Made by a program: the position numbers and the translations under genes
The notes under the pieces: generated by a model
Told to the model about the DNA's origin: nothing
What the model saw: the letters and a program-made list of their open reading frames with translations, nothing else
The model's database searches: none
Shown: positions 1-11,767 of the stretch, one piece after another
Layout of the letters: each line of letters begins with the position of its first letter
Position numbering within the stretch: the first letter of the stretch is position 1
NCBI GenBank assembly: GCA_034638255.1
Contig: JAWPGT010000038.1
Location: 62,001 to 126,000 of the forward strand
Direction: 5' to 3'
DNA length: 64,000 nucleotides
Source of the DNA: Coprinus comatus
Taxonomy: Eukaryota; Basidiomycota; Agaricomycetes; Agaricales; Agaricaceae

Positions 1-80
1 ATGTGTGCATACCGATCTTCGGGAAAAGCCCTTAACGCAATATTAGCCAATACAGGATTAAGTTCTGCGTAATGATCCAT
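1..80 (-). CDS. possible 5' end of a truncated gene at the left edge
   Basis: A minus-strand reading frame opens with an ATG at 80 and stays open to the window edge, giving about 26 residues that begin MDHYAELNPVLANIALRAF. The composition looks protein-like (charged and aliphatic residues alternate as in a helix), but the stretch is too short to assign to a family. An AG just inside it could equally be a splice acceptor. Low confidence; the gene, if real, lies almost wholly outside the window. Confidence 0.2.
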   Translation of the reverse strand, partial: MDHYAELNPVLANIALRAFPEDRYAH

Positions 81-725
81 TCTCCATAATTCACTATCCC
101 TCGTAAAAGTCCAACAAAGGAATAATGGACAAGACATATGCCTGTCTGTATGGCGCATAATTGACAACTTTAAGGGAAATATGGGCTATGTTTGAGCATG
201 CACTCAAGCTGGCAAGTATACCAAAGTAGAGGAAGCTACAACTAATCTTATTGATCTTGGTATGGTGAAAGTTTTTTACAAACCATAGACATAGAAACAA
301 ACGATTGGTCGGACTAGGACACACGATTGCTAATGAGGGATCAGGAGCTCACAAACTCTCCTAATTTCTTCGGAGCAGCGTGATGGCGTATAATTGATAA
401 ATTCAATGAGGATTTGAGGGAAATATGGGCTAGGCGTGATTTATAATAAACTAAGTTGATTCCTCACTCTAGGATTAATGACGAATACATACTCGAGTAC
501 ACTTCCTCTGGAAATTTTCATATATATATCACCAAGGAAGGCTGTCGGAGTTACTAGTAGGTCGCTCACCGGAGCTTGTCAGGTAGTAAGTGAAACAGGA
601 TTGAAATTAATGTTAAATGTTAAAGTAGAAGTAGCCCCTATTTTGGAAAAGGATGACGGTGTGTTTTGATATGTTTGTATGCAAAGCTCTACACTGTAAC
701 CTCCTCCATACCAGACTCTGCAGGC
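81..725. other. upstream region of MON2, no gene seen
   Basis: No supported coding region. It holds a degenerate direct repeat: about 40 bases around 147-190 recur around 379-432, both ending in GGGAAATATGGGCTA. The part next to 726 should contain the MON2 promoter, but I see no clear TATA box. Confidence 0.4.
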
Positions 726-3700
726 ATGAGTTCTCTATCGTTTCTGGTGACTGAGCTCCAGGTAAGCGTGGAATATCAGAGTGTAAACGTATATGCTGAT
801 AATGGGTAGTCACTTGCCAGTGAAACCCGTCGAAAGTATCCTGAAGTTCGCGAGGTTGGATCATTGGTTTACGGTCGTATGGGCTGCAGCTGATTATTAC
901 ACAAGGCTGCGGAGAAATCGCTGGCGATTCTGAGGGCTTCACCTGAACAAGCGACTAGTCTTGCTACAGGTGCGTTGTAATGATTATAGTTATATTACAA
1001 GTCATATTGACAACGTAAACCATTTCACCCCTTAATTCCTTTGCAGATGGCCCACAATCCGATGACTTATTGCGTCCAGTTTTTATGGGATGTGCTACAA
1101 AAAACGCAAAGGTCGTTGCGATCTCGCTTGGTTCTCTCCAACGCCTCATTTCACTTAGAGCCGTTCCTCAATCTGCTGTTCCGCATATCGTCACAACCAT
1201 GTCAGATGCTATGTCCCAGGGCGTAGATATCCAACTTCGCATTCTACAAACTCTTGTTTCTCTCATTCCAAACTTCCCTCATATCCACGGCGAACTCCTT
1301 GGCCAGGTATGTTCTTCAACTCTTCATGGCGAGGTTGAATTCGACGTGTTTTTTTCTATAGGCATTACTTCTATGCTTCAAGTTGCAAGAGTCGAGGATT
1401 GCTGTTGTCTCTTCTACTGCAGCTGCAACTCTTCGTCAATTAGTTATGTTTGTAATGGATAAGATGGTTTCGGAAGATCGAATCGAGGATCTGGACACGA
1501 AGGGTTTCATTCAAGTTCAATTACCAGATGGTTCAACAAAATCATTAGGACCTTCAGCTCATGACGCGTATTCTGTCTTTGAAGATCTGTGTCTTCTTGC
1601 GAATGGAGAAAAACCTCATTTTCTTCGTCTAGAGTTTCTGCACAAAACTTTTGCTTTGGAATTGGTAGAAAGTGTGTTGGCCAATTATCATGTTCTCTTT
1701 CGCAAAGTAAGCTTTTTTTTTTTTCAATTATGTATTAATAGTTTAACTTATTTATTCTCATGGTCTAGCGACATGAACTTGTTCTACTTCTTCAACATCA
1801 CCTATGCCCTCTTCTTCTCAAATCCCTCTCAGATCGACCTCTATTCCCACTCATGCTTCGTTGCACTCGTGTAATTTTCTTGCTCCTAAAACAATTCTCT
1901 TTTGAATTGATCACGGAAGCGGAGGTGTTCCTAATGCTCCTCATACGAATCATTTCCGAGGAAGACCCAGAATTGTCTCACTCGTCACCTAGACCTTCAT
2001 GGATGAGAGTAATAGCAATGGAAATAATGCGTGGGTTCGTACTTCTCCCTTTGTACCCTGTAATCACACGTGTACTCATTGTTATAATTCAGGTTATGTA
2101 GCGACGCTGAGTTAATGCGAAATCTGTGGTCACGCTACGATGCGCAAGAATCTGGATCAAAAGTGTTCTTTTCCTTAATTGCCGCATTGAAGAGACTTAT
2201 AACTGAAAAACCTGCTTTACTGGGTGTCAATCAACAAATATATGGAGTTGGAGTGCATAATGATAGTAATGCTTCTCTTAGCACATTGGATGGAATGGCT
2301 GGAAGAGTGGCTACTGCTGCAAGTGCTACAGTATCAGGTGTTGTTGGTATGATGAGTCATAATACGGGACTCAGCCTTCAAAGTTCTTCAATGAAATTAC
2401 AATGGTATGTTGATGGGTTAACTCTAAATTTTGTCATGTTTTAATGCATTGTCTGTAGTATTGATCAACTAGATAAAGCCGATGCACCTCCAATCCCTGA
2501 AACTTATATCTTCCTCCTCGCTCTACAATGCATAGTTTCATTATGCGAAGGTTTTGCAGCATTCACAGGACCTCTATACACTCAAATCGTAATCCAAAAA
2601 CCACGTTCAACGGGAGACGGCAATACTTCAGTCAGAACAAAAGCACCACCATCACTCGATTTAACAACATTACCACCAAACGATTACTCAACACATCACT
2701 TAAAAATCGTTAAAGATATAGTTGAAAATGGATGGCCAGCTTTACTTGCAGCTTTATCATTCATAATCGCTACAAATCTTGAAGATGAATTGTTTACAGA
2801 AGTTTTGATGAGTTATCAAGCTTTAATTAATGTTTCTGGGATGCTTGATCTTTCTACTCCTAGAGATGCATTTTTTACAAGTTTGGCAAAGTTTGCTGTT
2901 CCTACGAGAGTGGTTTCTAGTTTGGATACGTATTCGTATGGTTATTCGGATGGTTCGGGACAAGTATATTCACATACGCCACGTTCGGCTACTATGCAAA
3001 TTACGGATGGAATTGGGTTAACGCATAGTGGTAGTCATTCATCGGGAGGTAGTGGAGGTGGTGGTGGAGGTGGTGGAGGAGCAGGAGGACATCCACCTGG
3101 ATTGTCGGAAAGGAATTTGGCTTGTTTGAAGGTATATGTGGGTTGTGCGTTGTTTTTGATGGGTAGTTTGGGGAAAAGTTGGTTTGGAGTGTTGGAAGTG
3201 TTACAAAATGCGGAATATGTTTTATTGCATAAGGGAACTTTGAATGGTTCTGTAGTGGGAAGTGGGAAAAGAGGGATTTTAAGTCCGGGAAATCAAAGTC
3301 AACAGCAACAACAACAACAACAACAGTCTGGTTTTGGAGTTGGTTCATCTGGAGGAGGACAAGGACAAGGACAAGGGAATAGACATCCGTTATTGATGGA
3401 TTTGGAATCGGAGAGTTTGCAAGCTTCTATTCAGAGATTGTTTGATGCTTCAAAGAATATGGAGGATGATGCGTTTAGAGAGTTTGTTGGTGCACTTTGT
3501 AGATTGAGTGGAGAGATGATTGGAATGCAGAGTGTTAGTGTTGGTTTGGTTGAGGATGAGGAAGGTCATGTATCTGGTCATGGTGAGGATGGATTAAAAT
3601 CGGAATGTTGGTGGAGTGAATAGGAGGAGAGTTAGTGGGATTCATATTCCTAAAACTTTGGTGTGTATTGTTTTTCTTCTTTTCACTATTATGGTGAGCG

Positions 3701-6700
3701 TTAAATGTAAAATGAACTGACACATTGCTCTTTTTTTTTTTTTTTTTTGAATATGTAGAGATCGGGCGATTTTGGAATAGCAAGGCTAGGAAACGTGGCG
3801 ATGTTAAATATTCATCGTTTGATTTATCATTCACCAGACGTTGCATGGGATACGACAACAACACATTTACTCTCTGTTATACGACTACCTATCGCACCTC
3901 AAGCAATTCGTATACAGGCTGCTAGAGTTTTGGATGAAATATTACTGGTGGTACCGAGGAACCTTTCATCTACGGGCGGTGGAGATTTACAAGCTCAAGT
4001 TCAGAATAGAGTGTTAGGCGTGTTGGCTCAACAAGTTGTTCCTGATGGTTCTTCTGGTTCTGGTTCTGGTTCTGGGTCTGGGTACAATGTCAACACTTCA
4101 AGCACGAATACGGGTGTGGAGCTGAGAAAAATGGGATTGGAAACGCTGTTTCAGATTTTACAGGGTTCAGTCTATTCTCTCGTGACGGGTTGGGAAACAA
4201 TATTCTATATGCTAGAAAGTGTTTGTCGACCTTTACCACCTGCGCGTACAGGATCTCTAGATTCTGTTTCTGCATTGGCTTCTGCTTCTGCTTCTGCATC
4301 TGTTTTAGGTTCAGGAACGGTTGGTCATGGTTCGAGTGTTCCAGCTTCACCTACGATGACTAGATCAAGACCTACACCTATAGGATTGGGATTGGGATTG
4401 GGATTGGGAATTGCGAGTGAAAGGAGTTATGCATTACTTGTGAAAATCGCATTTCAATCACTTACTTTAGTTTGTGATTCCATATCCACATTATCACCTA
4501 ACCATTTGCGTCTTTGTATTTCAACATTAGGACAATTTGGAAGACAAGCAGATACGAATATTGCATTGACAGCTGCTACTTCATTACTCTGGAGTGTTTC
4601 GGATTCGATACAGATGAAGAGAAAGGAAGGAGATGAAGAGACTAAAAGGGTTTATAGTGAATTATGGATGGATTTACTTGGAGAATTGAAAGATCTTTGT
4701 GAAGATGGGAGAAAGGAAGTTAGGGATGGTGCTATTCAAAGTGTGGTTAGAGCTGTTGGAATGTATGGTGATGGATTGGGTAAGGAGGTTTGGGAGAGAT
4801 GTTTGTGGAGTGTGGTTTTTCCACTTTTGGAATCGCTTACCCTGGAGATTAGGAAGTTTGGAGGTGGGAATGTGGATGAGAATGAGGATGAGGATGGATT
4901 TGGACATGCGCATGATGGTAGTAGAAGAGAAATTGATTGGGAAGCGCTGAAGGATTGGGATGAATCTAAGATTTTGGCGTTGACTTCGATTGGATCGATT
5001 TTTCACGATTTTTTGGCTTCGGCACTTATCAAATTGGATTCATTCGTTAAAGCTTGGGAAGTTTTCGCCGGTAGTGTGAAAGATGCGGTGTTGGTGGATA
5101 ATAGAAATATAACTGCACCTGCTTTAAGGTCTTTGGAGAAAGCAATCAAAGCGGCGGCTGTAGTTGTTGGAACACATGAAGAAGATGAAAAGGAAAAAGA
5201 CAAAGACAAAGAAAAAGTTGGAGAATGTTTGGAAATGGTTTGGGAGGCGATTGATGTTATTGGTGATGTGATTTTGAATAGAGGAACATCAGTGTCAGTG
5301 AGCGATAGTGTGCCTTCCACTCCAACGGCAGGCTTGTCCACTGTACAGCCTTTCACACAAGAGAGTCTTGTAGCGTTTGTGGATATGGTGCAAAATACGA
5401 GAATTACTAGCCATGCGCTGACTAATACGGAGTGGTCGTTTGAAAGGTTGACGAGACTTATGGCGATACTGAAAGGTATGTTGATGTTTTCTAGGAGGGT
5501 GGTTTAAACCTGAGACTCACCTTGAATTAGGAGTTCTCACATATTCTGATTCACCTGATTATCGACCTGATATTGATGTTCTCCCACCCGCCCAGGTAAA
5601 TCCTGTTTCTTCCACGTCCATTGTTTAATCATAATCCTCACATTGGCAATAGTCTGTCGTTATGAGTACCGTTACGAATATCGATCTTTCCGTACTAGGT
5701 TCTCCCTCATTAATTATGAGGGATATCTCAGAATTCGTCACACTACCATTCCTCGCTGCATTTGATGTCAAGGCAGACCCAAAGTCGCACTCCCCGAAGA
5801 AACGAGTGACGTATATTGCCATTGCGAAGAAGGCAATGCCTATGTTGGTAGACTTGTTCTTGCAGTTTAAGAGTTCCTCAGAGGTATATGTAGATGGAAC
5901 TCTGGAAGCTATTCTTGGTGTAAGTCGTCTAAATATTCTCTCTTCTGGGTTGAGACCTTACTGAAACTTATGGTTTTTATAGGCTTACTCGATTCCAATG
6001 AAGCTGAAGTATGATTGCCCCGCACCGTCGAAATCTGGGAAAGATTTACCCTTGTGGAAGACCGCAATTAAATCATTTTTAACGATTGTTGATGCAGTTA
6101 CTACAAATCTGAAGGAACTTGATCAAGGTATGGCGCCCTTTCAATGTCTCGTCAACAGTATACCAACCAAAAATATGATTTTAAGATATTCCAGATGAGC
6201 GACTAGAAGGTATATGGCGTCAATTGTTGGATGGGTTCAAAGGTGCTATACTTGCCGATTGGTACGTATCTCTATCATAATTATATGGCACATTGAAACC
6301 GGGTTCCTGAACTACGTTTAGCTCTGTAGCTCTCGGATTTCCTTTGGACGTTCAAGCTCAAGAGGAAGATTTCGACATGGCGTTATTAAAGGAGCTGGAA
6401 GAGAAGGTCGTCCCTCACTTGGGTAACTCGAGAATACCCGATATTTTGGTGTCGGAATTATCAAGAATACTTCATAGAGGTGGTGAAATTTATCCTCTGG
6501 AAGGAGTTTCGACCCATGCTAAATCGAGCGAGGCTGCGAATGTCTCTGATCTTGGGTCCACTGAATTCGGTAATGTTGTTCCTCGGGAACGATTCTCATA
6601 TTGGTGCTTGGACTTGCTGTTCTCCATTTGTTCCACTATCCCTGAAAGTGAGTGGTTAAGCACGTATTCTTCGTTGACAACTGACGTATTTGTTTCAGAT

Positions 6701-7401
6701 CAAGAACCACGCAAACGTTTAGCGGCATTAAGTATTCCGTCGCTTCTCAATCGATGTCGCTCTACTTTGATCGGATATGTTGCGGATGAATCCTTACGGG
6801 GAAATCTCCCATTCCCTCGGTGCGTCATATTCTTTAGTAATCGCTCTACGCCGCAATTCTTAAATTGTTGAATTGTGGCATATAGTGCACGTGAAGATGA
6901 ACTGCTTCATGTCCTTCAGAAACTTCTTCATACACGAGTATGGCCTGGATCAGTATGGGCTGCGTTATCAGATGATCCCACTCGATATGTTATTGAGCAA
7001 CCAGGTACCTTTATCCCGTTACACTCTGTTTTCTATTGTGATTTTTTTCTTTAATTTTGACATATTTCTTAGCTATCGATGTTTCAAACCTTTCGACCTC
7101 GGAACTCATGGCTGATGCTGTAAAACGATCACCTGCTGCCCTTCTATTTCAATTTTATCCTACATTATTGGAAATCGCTTCAAAACCTCGTAGAACACCA
7201 TCCGCGTGGACATTTGCAAATGGGGTCAGCCACGACTCCAACTCCAAACACAGGAAAGATAGCAAGGGCAAGCTTGTTGGTCAAATTAATAATGGAGGGA
7301 ATAGGGATGACCATCACGGCGTAGTTGAATTGGATGCTAGAGTACTTGCGAGGGATTGTTTGAAGGTTATAGGACAAGAAATCGGTGTTTCTTCGAGATG
7401 A
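726..7401 (+). CDS. MON2: MON2 homologue, Golgi/endosome trafficking scaffold (Sec7/BIG-related HEAT-repeat protein)
   Basis: Large multi-exon gene. MON2 proteins are peripheral Golgi/endosome proteins related to BIG/GBF Arf-GEFs but without a Sec7 catalytic domain; in yeast Mon2 works with Dop1 and Neo1. The start MSSLSFLVTELQ is the family's usual N-terminus. Early exons read 726-761, 810-854, 906-969, 1047-1306, 1362-1706 and 1769-2034, giving the DCB-like stretch (SETRRKYPEVRE, then LLRPVFMGCATKNAKVVAIS). Later exons carry conserved blocks RRRVSGIHIPKTL (around 3625-3660), SGDFGIARLGNVAMLNIHRL (from about 3762), NIDLSVLGSPSL (from 5674) and DCLKVIGQEIG near the C-terminus. Fungus-specific low-complexity inserts (poly-Gly near 3050, poly-Gln near 3300, Ser-Gly near 4050) interrupt the helical repeats. 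Oddity: the frame breaks at an A-run at 3596-3599; the downstream conserved block is one frame off and I find no usable splice pair to bridge it. Stop TGA ends at 7401. Assignment is confident; exact introns are approximate. Confidence 0.88.
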
Positions 7402-7660
7402 GGGTGTTTTTTCTATCATGTTTCTTCTTTCTTGTCCATTTATTTTTGTTCGTACGCCCATATAATCCGTTAACGTTAGTCCCAGACAATTTCTAAATAA
7501 TAAAGAAGGTTTTGATTTACATGTGTAATCTATCTAGTGAATAAAGTTTGAACCCTGGTGCTAGACAGAGCAATGAGTAGACTCCAGCATCATTGATTAA
7601 TATAAATATTCATCCAAGCCCGATCTATGTAAATGGCACCCGCAATTCATTAATCGGGTT

Positions 7661-7706
7661 CGGGTCCGGGTCACGATTTCTTGACCCGCGACGTGACCCG
7701 GACCCG
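7661..7706. repeat. perfect 15-bp inverted repeat (hairpin), GC-rich
   Basis: The arm CGGGTCCGGGTCACG at 7661-7675 is the exact reverse complement of the sequence at 7692-7706, with a 16-nt loop. The surrounding DNA is AT-rich, so the island stands out. It might be a transcription terminator, a transposon relic or a protein-binding palindrome; nothing here decides which. Confidence 0.7.
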
Positions 7707-7997
7707 TCACACAGGGTCATGCAAGGGTAAGTTTGTAAATGTCAGTAAATGCACTATATCTTCACCAAACTACGTCCAATTTGTGTGAAACACCCACCAT
7801 TCGATAGCAATAACATGTAGCGACCTATACATATCAATACTTACACATATTCTATATTTTTTATATCACATACTACTCAAGCTATGACCGGATAGTGTGA
7901 CGTTCGAGTAACCAGAAGTTAAGTCGAGTCACACGAGTCTTATAGAACCGAAGAGAGCGTTGTTCTATGGAAGGGTGCGGTAGGACCCGGACATGGG

Positions 7998-8091
7998 TAA
8001 TTCGAATTGTGAGTTAACAGAAACGAGTAGGAACACGGTAGGAAATAGGATAATTCGAATTTGTGAGTTAACAGAAAACGAGTAGGAACAC
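7998..8091. repeat. two-copy tandem direct repeat, period about 53 bp
   Basis: A unit beginning TAATTCGAAT and ending AACGAGTAGGAACAC occurs at 7998-8036 and again at 8051-8091. The second copy differs by two single-base insertions. The copies are almost identical, so the duplication is recent. Confidence 0.7.
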
Positions 8092-8246
8092 AAACATTTA
8101 TTGAGTGGTGAGGCAAAGGCCAGAAATATCATTCTTAAGCATCATTCCTCCGCATTACCAGTATCAATCAGGGTATCACACATACCGGGAATTCATCAAA
8201 GTCTTCTGTGATATTATACACTAACAGAAATGAAATCCACTGCAAG

Positions 8247-9721
8247 TCAATAAACTACAACCACAGGCTTGGTATAATTGATCTCCTTGTCTATACCGTT
8301 GTTCGCTTGCTGTCTAATATGCAGCACTACCCTACACGATAAGACAGAGTGTGTCACACGTTCAACCCTGTTAAATGTCAACAGAATTATGCCGTCCGTT
8401 AGCACAGTGGTAGAAGGGTTGGAACCTAAAATAACATACATAAGTAGAAGATTGATATAGCCTGGCTACATTTCCATTGATTTGAGTTGGTAAAAGAGGT
8501 GTCAATTTCTGAATTTTGGATAGTTCAAAAGTACGTAGAACTCACTGGTAATCTTAGAATAATTACGACGTTAATCAGACTTAGACCTAGTAAGCATTCA
8601 GCCAAATCTATTCTGTTTAAACATTCTCCTTCTAAGTTACTTGCCGAAGAGATATATGTAATACATTATGCCTATAGACATAAGTGCGTATACGATGAGC
8701 ACCTTAAATTTTGAGGGTAAAGCTTACACTTACCATCCCGATATATGGCTTTTGTAAGGCAAGAACCAGTTGGTCCTAATGCCGCTGAAAAGAAGCTACT
8801 GTCAGTCCATCCTATTGGAAACCGGTGTTAAATTATTACTGACATGTCATTTTGAATTTTCCTACAAGCATAATCACCAAGAGACCTATTTGAAGCTGTT
8901 AACATCTACTTAGTTAAACAAGAAATAAACACACCCAGATCGTATATCATGAGTAAAACATAGGTAACTGAAAGGGTGCGCCTATGATCCAATACGATAC
9001 ACCCCAATAGGCTAGGGACAGGACCCGAAGTCTTGTCTGTCAATCATATGTTACTTTCCATCAGTTACTTTGAAATCAAGAATGCACCTACGTTCTGCAA
9101 TGTTTAAGTAGACTCCGATATCGATCAGTGTCCCTAACAGGGTGCAAAACATTGCCACAATCAGCCAATATGCCAGTCTACGACCTTTTCCCAAAGCTGC
9201 CCAAGTCCGGAGAGTTAAAATAACTAGCACCAACAGGAAAGTTTTCAAAAGGTCAACGTTTGGTAAACAATGACTTCAAGAATGTGACGCCGATGCTCAC
9301 CCTCAGAGATACTTGTCCCGATGCTAAACATCCCTAAATGTAGGGGCCATAAAGCAATCATTAGTATTCTTTTAACTCGAGAATTCCAACGCTTGAAACC
9401 CTCACAACTTAAGCGGCACATTCATAAGCACTTTTACATGCCGAATAAGAAAGCCCATACCCAAATTGGTCTAAATTAGTTGAGAAGATGATATGATGAT
9501 ATGAGAGGTCAATATATATGGAAAACTGAAACTTACGGTAAAATACAATAAACACTTCAACAACAGGCAGGTACCTTGTGAGAAGGTATAGTACCTTCAT
9601 GAGATTCCATTTTGACGCCCAAATGAATGAGACTTCCATTTCTAAAGTTAAAAACCAGTCCAACACCTTTCAGTTCATTAGCACGCTATCCGTTTTTCCA
9701 ATGATGATAAAAGCTCACCAT
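8247..9721 (-). CDS. DUF6533-type multi-pass membrane protein, copy A (first exon damaged)
   Basis: Exons read on the minus strand give a DUF6533-type N-terminal block (LDWFLTLEMEVSFIWASKW, then NLMKVLYLLTRYLP), several hydrophobic segments, and a tail with THSVLSCRVVLHIRQQ. These proteins are common, poorly understood membrane proteins of Agaricomycetes. The stop is at 8247. One intron (8587-8644) has a GC-AG boundary (GCAAGT donor). The expected start, by comparison with copy B, is ACG rather than ATG at 9781, and a TAG lies six bases after the GAC codon, so translation would have to start at the ATG at 9721 (one codon before a splice site) or the gene is dead. All other splice sites and frames are intact. 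It is the inverted duplicate of 26189-27671. Confidence 0.6.
8587..8644 (-). other. GC-AG intron in DUF6533 copy A
   Basis: The donor reads GCAAGT directly after CTCTTCG and the acceptor is CTAG. Removing the 58 bases joins two exons in frame (YYIYLFG, then LSLINVV). The same non-canonical donor is kept in the other copy at 27294. Confidence 0.65.
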
Positions 9722-9781
9722 AATCGTCAGGCCAGCAACTTGAATGATAAATGAGAAATGAATCTATTTGTCTGAATCCGT

Positions 9782-11767
9782 TATAGTGGTGGTATCAACA
9801 ACGTACAGTTACCATACTAGTGTAAAGGAGAAAAAAAATGAGTGATTCTTGTAATGCATCAGGGTGGAATAAGGGATGTACATTAACATGCTGTACCCTA
9901 TTGATACGCTCGGTATATAAATGTGCGAGTTGTTGATTCATTCAAAGAAGTCGGTCTGTTGTGTGCTGTGATAAGTAAGGTTTCCACCTGGGGAGCACTT
10001 TGAATTTGAGGTAGAAGGGTAGTAATAGTTTTATCGGAGTGTGGACACACTATTTAACATATTCCAAATTAGCAGAACTTGGATAATCAGCGCTAGTATC
10101 AAGGGTGCATTCTAATATTGGGGTAAAACGAACACCGAAACGAATGGAATCATTATACGACAAGATGATGATATGCAATAATCATGATGTTTTGATGCTC
10201 AGATCGCACCACCTATGATTCCAAGTATCAAAGACTGATCTTTTTCCTTCAGCAGAGCACATCCTGCGATTGATAATACGCTTGTATTCAATTCTTGGGG
10301 CCCAGTGAATTGGCATGCTGAAGGGTATTATGTAGTACCCCCAACTTATTGTAAATAATGATTCTGATTCATACATCAAGCGTATCAGAGATGTATCCAG
10401 AATAAGAGTTCGACCGCAAGTTACAACTGAGGACGAGAGGGGGTGCGGGGCCAGTAGCTCTTTTAGTGTATAAATGCATTAAAATTCGAATGGGAAGCGA
10501 ATGTGATGTTACTGAAGTTGTCTAAGTTCTGCTTATTAGTAATGTTGAGAGTATTGGTACCTCCGTAATTGCTACTTGTTGAGTACCAGGGACTGTGACA
10601 CACAAACACAAACACACATGTCTGATTCATAGATTTGGCTTTCTGAGGCAGCAATTAATGGTTGTGGGGCCGCGATTGGAGTATTAATTGTGTATCTAGA
10701 TGAGCTTACAGAGAACCCGAGTACACCCTGTGCTAAATTTCGTCTTCTGTAACCATTATGTTCAGTGAGTACAATGCATACAATCAAAATCGAATAACTT
10801 CTGTGCTCCGTCTGTATTACCAGAAATCCGACAGATCCAAGTCCGCTCTCAACTCCTTTCGCAAAGTCATCAAGTGGCAATATATATATCAAGCCTACAC
10901 AAGTTACAACAGAATAATACCATGGAGAGATTGGGTCTGTTCTGACACAAAGTTGTGTAATTGATCGGGGTGCTGCTTAAACTTGGTATTTAGAGTTTTT
11001 GGGGCACTGTACGATAAACGACTTGACGAGGTTTCGGTAAATCATCGTTACGTGGACTTGGGAAGGAGTTGCATAACACCGTGCATTCGGAATTCATATG
11101 GGATAATACAGCCTACCAGGTTTCTCAACTCACACATATAACAGATAAAATGACGATAGGCATGTAAATCTCGGTTTATGATTCATTGGTGAACAACTCA
11201 GGAACAGCCTTATGGAAGGGAAAATTCTATTTAAAAGTCATTCTTCATATAAAAGAAAATGAGGACTTGACTCGTATCATGCGGAGGGGCACGTAGACTT
11301 ACACCTCTTGGTCGTTAATAGGATGAAACAAGCAGGCTATGTGTATCAGAAAGTGTGAGACTTTTGTCGATTCTCCGGTTAATCAAGATTGTTGGGAAAG
11401 CAAGAGCATATATTTCACATATGCCGGGTAGGCGGATATTGGGATCAGCAAAGACACGACTTTCACAAAACAAAAGACCAACTTGCGGAAATAGAAGAGA
11501 TAGTACGTGATATTACACCTATTTTTTTTTGGTGGATAATGTGTCCAATTCGGAGCACAATCTCGACAAATCCTTCGTTTACACCTAATCGGAGTCACAT
11601 GGCGTCTAGGCCCGGGACGTCCAATTAATCAGTTTAACTAGTGAATGGTAGCTTCCGCAGGCAGACAATTTTTCAACCCAAAGAATTAGAGTTACATTCC
11701 CATGACGGAAGGAAATGTGAATCATAGGTTTTGAGACATACCACTAGTACAAGATATTCGATTACAT
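9782..11767. other. gene-poor intergenic region, no gene seen
   Basis: Nearly 2 kb without a supported gene. The first 120 bases are homologous (inverted) to 26060-26188, i.e. the upstream flank of the other DUF6533 copy. A TATA-like GGTATATAAATG sits at 9911-9922 on the plus strand, but no plausible coding frame follows it. The ORFs on both strands near 10.2-10.9 and 11.4-11.6 kb are short, lack recognisable motifs and do not splice into anything convincing. Confidence 0.45.

Larger units (their letters stand above)
7402..8246. other. intergenic, repeat-bearing, no gene seen
   Basis: Lies between the MON2 stop and the DUF6533 copy, which converge here. It contains a GC-rich 15-bp hairpin (7661-7706) and a two-unit tandem repeat (7998-8091), each listed separately. 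No open frame of convincing coding character. Confidence 0.5.

Noticed and set aside
8390..8425. box A-like GTTAGCACAGTGGTAG
   Set aside because: It is inside the last intron of DUF6533 copy A, and no B-box or cloverleaf follows.
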